Below the pieces are notes generated by a model that searched no databases, was not told the origin of the DNA, and saw nothing but the letters and a program-made list of their open reading frames with translations. This document shows, piece by piece, positions 59,536-64,000 of a stretch of DNA of 64,000 bases. Position 1 is the first letter of the stretch. Each line of letters begins with the position of its first letter. The DNA is from Brasenia schreberi (lineage: Eukaryota; Streptophyta; Magnoliopsida; Nymphaeales; Cabombaceae), in contig JAYKKT010000089.1 of the NCBI GenBank assembly GCA_036023115.1, positions 18,098,501 through 18,162,500 on the forward strand, in the 5' to 3' direction. A program made the translations under genes and the position numbers.

Positions 59536-61482
59536 TGTAGACACAGGAAAATCCCCGCCTCCCTTGGCTTCTGGGGGCCTGGAGTGGATCCTTTCGTGTG
59601 TCTAAGTCCTATTTGTATAAACAGGGCGTGCCAGCTAGCTTACCTAAGCTAGCGAAGATATATTTTAACCTGACTTCTAATGTGGCGACTGTGAGCAAGT
59701 GAGCTCTTGTCGTTGCAGACCTTCTTGCACCGATGCGCAAGGGTCAGTCTGTACGCTTTAAAAATCGAGTTTAGGGTAGGAAAAGCCTACGAGAGCGGTT
59801 CAAGGTGTTTTGATTCGGGTCTTTTTAATGCGATTGCAGATTTTAGATCACGTGGATTTGCACGTGCCTAAGTCTTTCTTTTTATCCCTTTATGGGCCAC
59901 TTAGGTGTGTGTTATGAACACTCCACTACATGGGCGAATTTGAGTGGGAGTACGGGGCTTGCTTTGATGCAATATGCGTCCTACCTCGTGGTATGGTGTA
60001 GATGCAATGCAAACTCACGCTACTCCAAAGGGAAAACCCGAATGTAAAGATAATGCTGAAGGGAAATAACCGAAGGGAAATGACCGAAGGGAAATGACTT
60101 GTAATGTAAATGCCGAAGGGAGATATGCATATAAGGTATATATGGGCCCTTACTTGGGTCTTGCAAATAAGAGCGAAGGCTCAATGTGTGTGAGTGCTTG
60201 AATTGAAAGACTTACACACACGACATGAAATAAAACCCAAATAGTATAACACGGCCCTTACATGGGTCTTTCAAATAAGAGCAAAGGCTCAATGTGTGTG
60301 AGTGCTTGAATTGAAAGACAACACACCCAACTTAAGTAAAACCCAACGCAAGTTAAAGTATATATATATATTTATATCTTAGGGGCTGATTAGGCCCATG
60401 TGTGTTCAAAATCGTGCATGACTAAGAGAGTGCACGTGTGTGGGGGTGTGCCAAGCCACGTTATTACAAGCGGGGGGAGACTATGCTCCGTTATTACAAC
60501 CCCGTATCGAATTAAATTTTAAGCAAGTATACAACTAAGGACTGAGTTAGGCACTTACTTATAGCTGGTCCGAAGATGCCTTGCTTGAGCGTGGGCTTGG
60601 CCTTCTCCTTGGGCTGCAAGAGGGAGCTCCATGGAGTTGAACGACAAAGGGGGCTGCTGGCTGGATGGAAATGGTGCGCGGAAGGGGCGCCTTGAAGATG
60701 GTCGGCTGCTAGGAATGGGCTGGCTTTGTGCGTTGGGCTAAAGTGACTCAGTAGGGTCACTAAGGGAGGGTGTAGTGTTAGGAAATGTGACACTAAATGG
60801 GAGCCTAAGGGAGTGTCTAAGGGAGGTATGTGGCTGGCGGGTGGCTGGCCGAATGGGTATGTGACAGTCGGTTGGAGTGGCCGACTAAGGGAGACTCGGT
60901 GGTGGTGGTTGCTAAGGTAGCTAGGGCTGTTGTAGATGGGAAGGGAGCTAGCTAGGGTGTGGGGTAAGGTAGTGGCCGACTATGGTGAGGTGATATGGGT
61001 AGGTCTTAGGGAGTTAAGTGGAGTGGCCGGGTGTAGCTAGGGTGTCTAGGTAATGGCGGGTGGTTGGAGTGGCTGAGGTTTGGCTGAATGGGTAGGATGG
61101 AGGGCGGCTGTTGTTAGGGTGATGTGGTGGTGGTGTAGGTGGCTGGGAGTGGAGGGGGAGCGAAGAAGAGGTGGAGTGAAGGATGGGGTACTAACCGATG
61201 GTGATGGAAGGCGGCGGATGGAAGAGGAGCAGCCGGGCAGGTGAGGTGGATGGTTCAGCCGAAGGAAGTGGTGGCGACAGGTGGTTGGCCGGCTGGGGTG
61301 TGGTGGAGCAGGTGGAGCAAGGTGGAAGTGCTTGACTGGGAGGCGATGGTGCAAGTGGAGCAAGGTGGAGGTCCGGTTGGCAATGGGGGATGGAGTCGGC
61401 TGGGCTAGAATCGGATGGGAAGGGAGCTTCCTTTTTTTTAAAAAAAACCAGCCCCTTGGGGGGGGGGGGGGTTTATAGGGCT
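59536..61482 (-). mobile_element. Minus-strand family-B LTR, interrupted at 61482
   Basis: TGTAGACACAGGAAAATCC start, palindrome 59634-59653, hairpin 59724-59741, GAGCGAAGGCTC units (60170, 60280), GGAG/CTCC block 60463-60505, donor-like site 60552-60558, Pro/Ser-rich leader, and TATA-like TTTATAG at 61472-61478 beside fourteen G. It is cut just past that TATA by the next LTR. The upstream U3 is outside the window. Confidence 0.82.
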
Positions 61483-64000
61483 TGTAGACGCAACGAAAAT
61501 CCCCGCCTCTCGCCTTTTCAGGGCTTGGAGCGGATCCTCTCGTGTGTCTAAGGCCTATTTATATAAATAGGGCATGCCAGCTAGCATACCTAAGCTAGCG
61601 AAGATATATTTTAAATTGACTTCTAATCGTGGCGACTGTGAGCAAGTGAGCTCTTGTCGTCGCAGACCTTCTTGCACCGATGCGCAAGGGTCAGTCTGTA
61701 CGCTTTGAAAAATCGAGTTTTTGGGGTAGAAAGCCTACAAAGTGGTTCGAGGTGTTTAATTCGGGTCTTTTAGATACGATTGCAGATTTTAGATCACGTG
61801 GATTTGCACGTGCCTAAGTCTTTCCTTTTATCACTTTATGGGCCACCTAGTTTGTGTGTTATGAACACTCCACTACATGGGCGACTTTGAGCGGGGCTTG
61901 CTTTGATGCAATATGCGTCCTACCTCGTGGTATGGCGTAGATGCAATGCAAACTCATGCTACTCCAAAGGGAAAACCCGAATGTAAAGACAATGCCGAAG
62001 GGAAATAACCGAAGGGAAATAACCGAAGGGAAATGACTTGTAATGTAAATGCCGAAGGGAGATATGTATATAGGGTATGTATACGTGCCCTTACTTGGGT
62101 CTTGCGAATAAGAGCAAAGGCTCAATGTGGGTGCGTGCTTGAATTGAAAGACTTACACACACGACATGAAATTAAACCCAAATATAACTTGCAGTATGGC
62201 CTTGATTAAGGTCTTGGGAATAAGAGCGAAAGCTCAATGTGTGTGAGTGCTTGAATTGAAGTACTACGCACACAACATGAAATTAAACCCAAATAGTATA
62301 GCACGGCCCTTACTTGGGTCTTTCAAATAAGAGCAAAGGCTCAATGTGTGTGAGTGCTTGAATTGAAAGACTTACACACACGACATGAAATGAAAACCCA
62401 AATAGTATAGCTCGGCCCTTACTTGGGTCTTTCAAATAAGAGCGAAGGCTCAATGTGTGTGAGTGCTTGAATTGAAAGACTTACACACACGACATGAAAT
62501 GAAAGCCCAAATCGAAGGCTCATTGTGTGTGAGTGCTTGAATTGAAAGACAACACACCCCACTTAAGCAAAACCCTACGAAAATTAAAGTATATATCTAC
62601 ACTTATGTATTAGGGGCTGATTAGGCCCATGTGTGTTCAAAATCGTGCACAACTAAGAGAGTGCACGTGTGTGGGTGTGCCAAGCCACGTTATTACAAGC
62701 GGGGGGAGACTATGCTCCGTTATTACAACCCCGTATCAAATTGAATCTTAAGCAAGTATACAACTAAGGACTGAGTTAGGCACTTACTAATAGCTGGTCC
62801 GAAGAAGCCTTGCTTGAGCGTGGGCTTGGCCTTCGCCTTGGGCTGCAAAAGGGAGCTCCGCAAAGTTGAACGGCAAGGGGAGGTGCTGGCCGGATGTCTT
62901 TGATGCGTGGAAGAGGCGCCTTGAAGGTGGCCGGATGCTAAGGAGGGGCTGTTTTTGGTGTGTTGGGCTAAAGGGCCTAAGTAGGGTCACTAAGGGAGTA
63001 TGGCACTAAGGGAAGGGAACTAGCTAGGGGAAGGTTATGGCTGGCGGATGGCTGGACGAATGAAAAGGTGACAGTCGGGTGGAGTGGCCAACTAAGGGTG
63101 CTTGGTGGTGGCGGGCTGCTAGGGTGGCCGAATGGAATGACAGTCAGTTGGAGTGGCCGACTAGGAGGACTTGATGGTGGCAGGTTGCTAGGGTGGCTAG
63201 GAGTGGTGTAAGGGAAGGGAACTAGCTAGGAGATGGGGTCAGGTGGTAGTGGGTGTAGTGGGTGTAGTGGGGTGATATGGGCAGGTCTTAGGAAGTCGGA
63301 TAGGGTGGCCGAATGGAGCTAAGGTGTCTAGGTAGTGGCGGGTAGTTAGGGTGGTTATGGCCTGGCCAAGTGGGAATGGTGGCGGCAAGTGGCTAGTACT
63401 AGGGTGATATGGTAGTGGGTTAGGTGGCTGAGAGTGGAGAGGGAGTGGAGAAGGAGTAAGGTGGAGGATACTAACCGGATGATGGGAGGTGGTGGCGGAT
63501 GAAAGGGGAGCAGCCGGGTGAAGAGGATGCGCAGGATGAGGTTCGGCCAAGAGGAAGGGGGTGATGTGGACCTCGGCTGGAGTGGTGGTGGTGGTGGTGC
63601 TCGGCTAGAAGGTAGTGGCGCAGGTGGTGGCTGGCTGTGGGGCAGGTGGAGCAAGATGGGAGTCGGCTGGGCTGGAGAGTGGAGGACCCGGCTGGTGGAA
63701 GATGGAGCTTCAAGATGGGAAAAACCCGCCCCCAAGGGGGGGGTTTATATAGGGCTGGGCTAGGTCAGTTGGGGCTGGTTTTGGGGTAGTGGTTAGGTGG
63801 TTTAGGTAGGGTGGTGTGCTGATAAGGTGGATTGGTTTAGAGGTTTAGGGTTTAGCTAGGTGGGTTGGTTTTAGGGTGAGGTTTAGTGAGGTAGGTTAGG
63901 TGATTAGGCTAGGATTAGGCTAGGTTTAGGGAAATTAACCTAGGTTTAGGGAAGGATTAGGGAAGTGGGTTAGGTGATTAGGTTGGGATTAGGCCGGGAT
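61483..64000 (-). mobile_element. Minus-strand family-B LTR, runs off the window
   Basis: TGTAGACGCAACGAAAATC start, palindrome with one change (61580-61599), hairpin 61671-61688, about five repeats of 110-120 bases (62080-62560), GGAG/CTCC block 62689-62732, donor-like site 62781-62787, leader, TATA-like TTTATATAG at 63745-63753 beside nine G, then the TTAGG tract up to base 64000. The five bases before it are GGGCT; the matching copy would lie beyond the window. Solo or full element cannot be decided. Confidence 0.8.

Overview
The window comes from a seed-plant nuclear genome, most likely a flowering plant with a large, repeat-rich genome. Evidence for this is a secreted class-B glycosyl hydrolase family 9 (endoglucanase-type) gene with GT-AG introns, plant L1-type LINE remnants, and many Ty3/gypsy LTR retrotransposons of the Tat type (gag-protease-RT-RNase H-second RNase H-integrase). 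I cannot name the species. I see no intact host protein gene, tRNA gene, rRNA gene or CRISPR array.

Left third (1-14705). The window opens inside a family-A LTR (1-2781, +) inserted in a decayed LINE reverse transcriptase (about 2782-3720, -). AT-rich noncoding DNA and three short tRNA-like (SINE-like) repeats follow. The only host gene is a GH9 gene at 6896-9428 (+). It keeps a TATA box, signal peptide, splice sites and catalytic-signature exons, but has four frameshifts and two missing codon blocks, so it reads as a pseudogene. A second LINE fragment (10571-11101, -) and two minisatellites (13818-13985, 14285-14525) come before the repeat-dense part.

Right three quarters (14706-64000). This is almost wholly nested Tat-type elements. 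Two related LTR families occur. Family A LTRs start TGTAAACACCC and end CATGTTTACA. Family B LTRs start TGTAAACACCCCG and end CGTCTACA. I label the elements X (14706-18033), W (21320-29575), Z (an old host element whose pol is cut into pieces at 29576-30416, 33286-33343 and 55377-56976), M (33344-55376, minus strand) and P (45106-54382, plus strand). P lies inside the 5' LTR of M, with a perfect 5-bp target duplication. M lies inside the integrase of Z. Solo LTRs lie at 18034-21317 (B) and 30417-33285 (A). The right end is a stack of three B LTRs (56977, 59536, 61483), each cutting the previous one.

All gag and pol genes are damaged by stops, frameshifts or deletions, so nothing here is autonomous as sequenced. 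P lost the capsid part of gag, yet both of its LTRs share one long internal deletion, so a deletion derivative was probably copied with proteins supplied in trans. Across copies the LTRs keep an ordered set of small features. In transcript order these are TATA and G-box promoter blocks, a GTAAGT donor-like site, a GGAG/CTCC hairpin between repeated TTATTACAA-type words, arrays of GAGC-loop-GCTC mini-hairpins, and two U5-proximal hairpins. One of those hairpins changes its stem base pair between families in a compensatory way. This conserved LTR architecture is the most interesting signal in the window.
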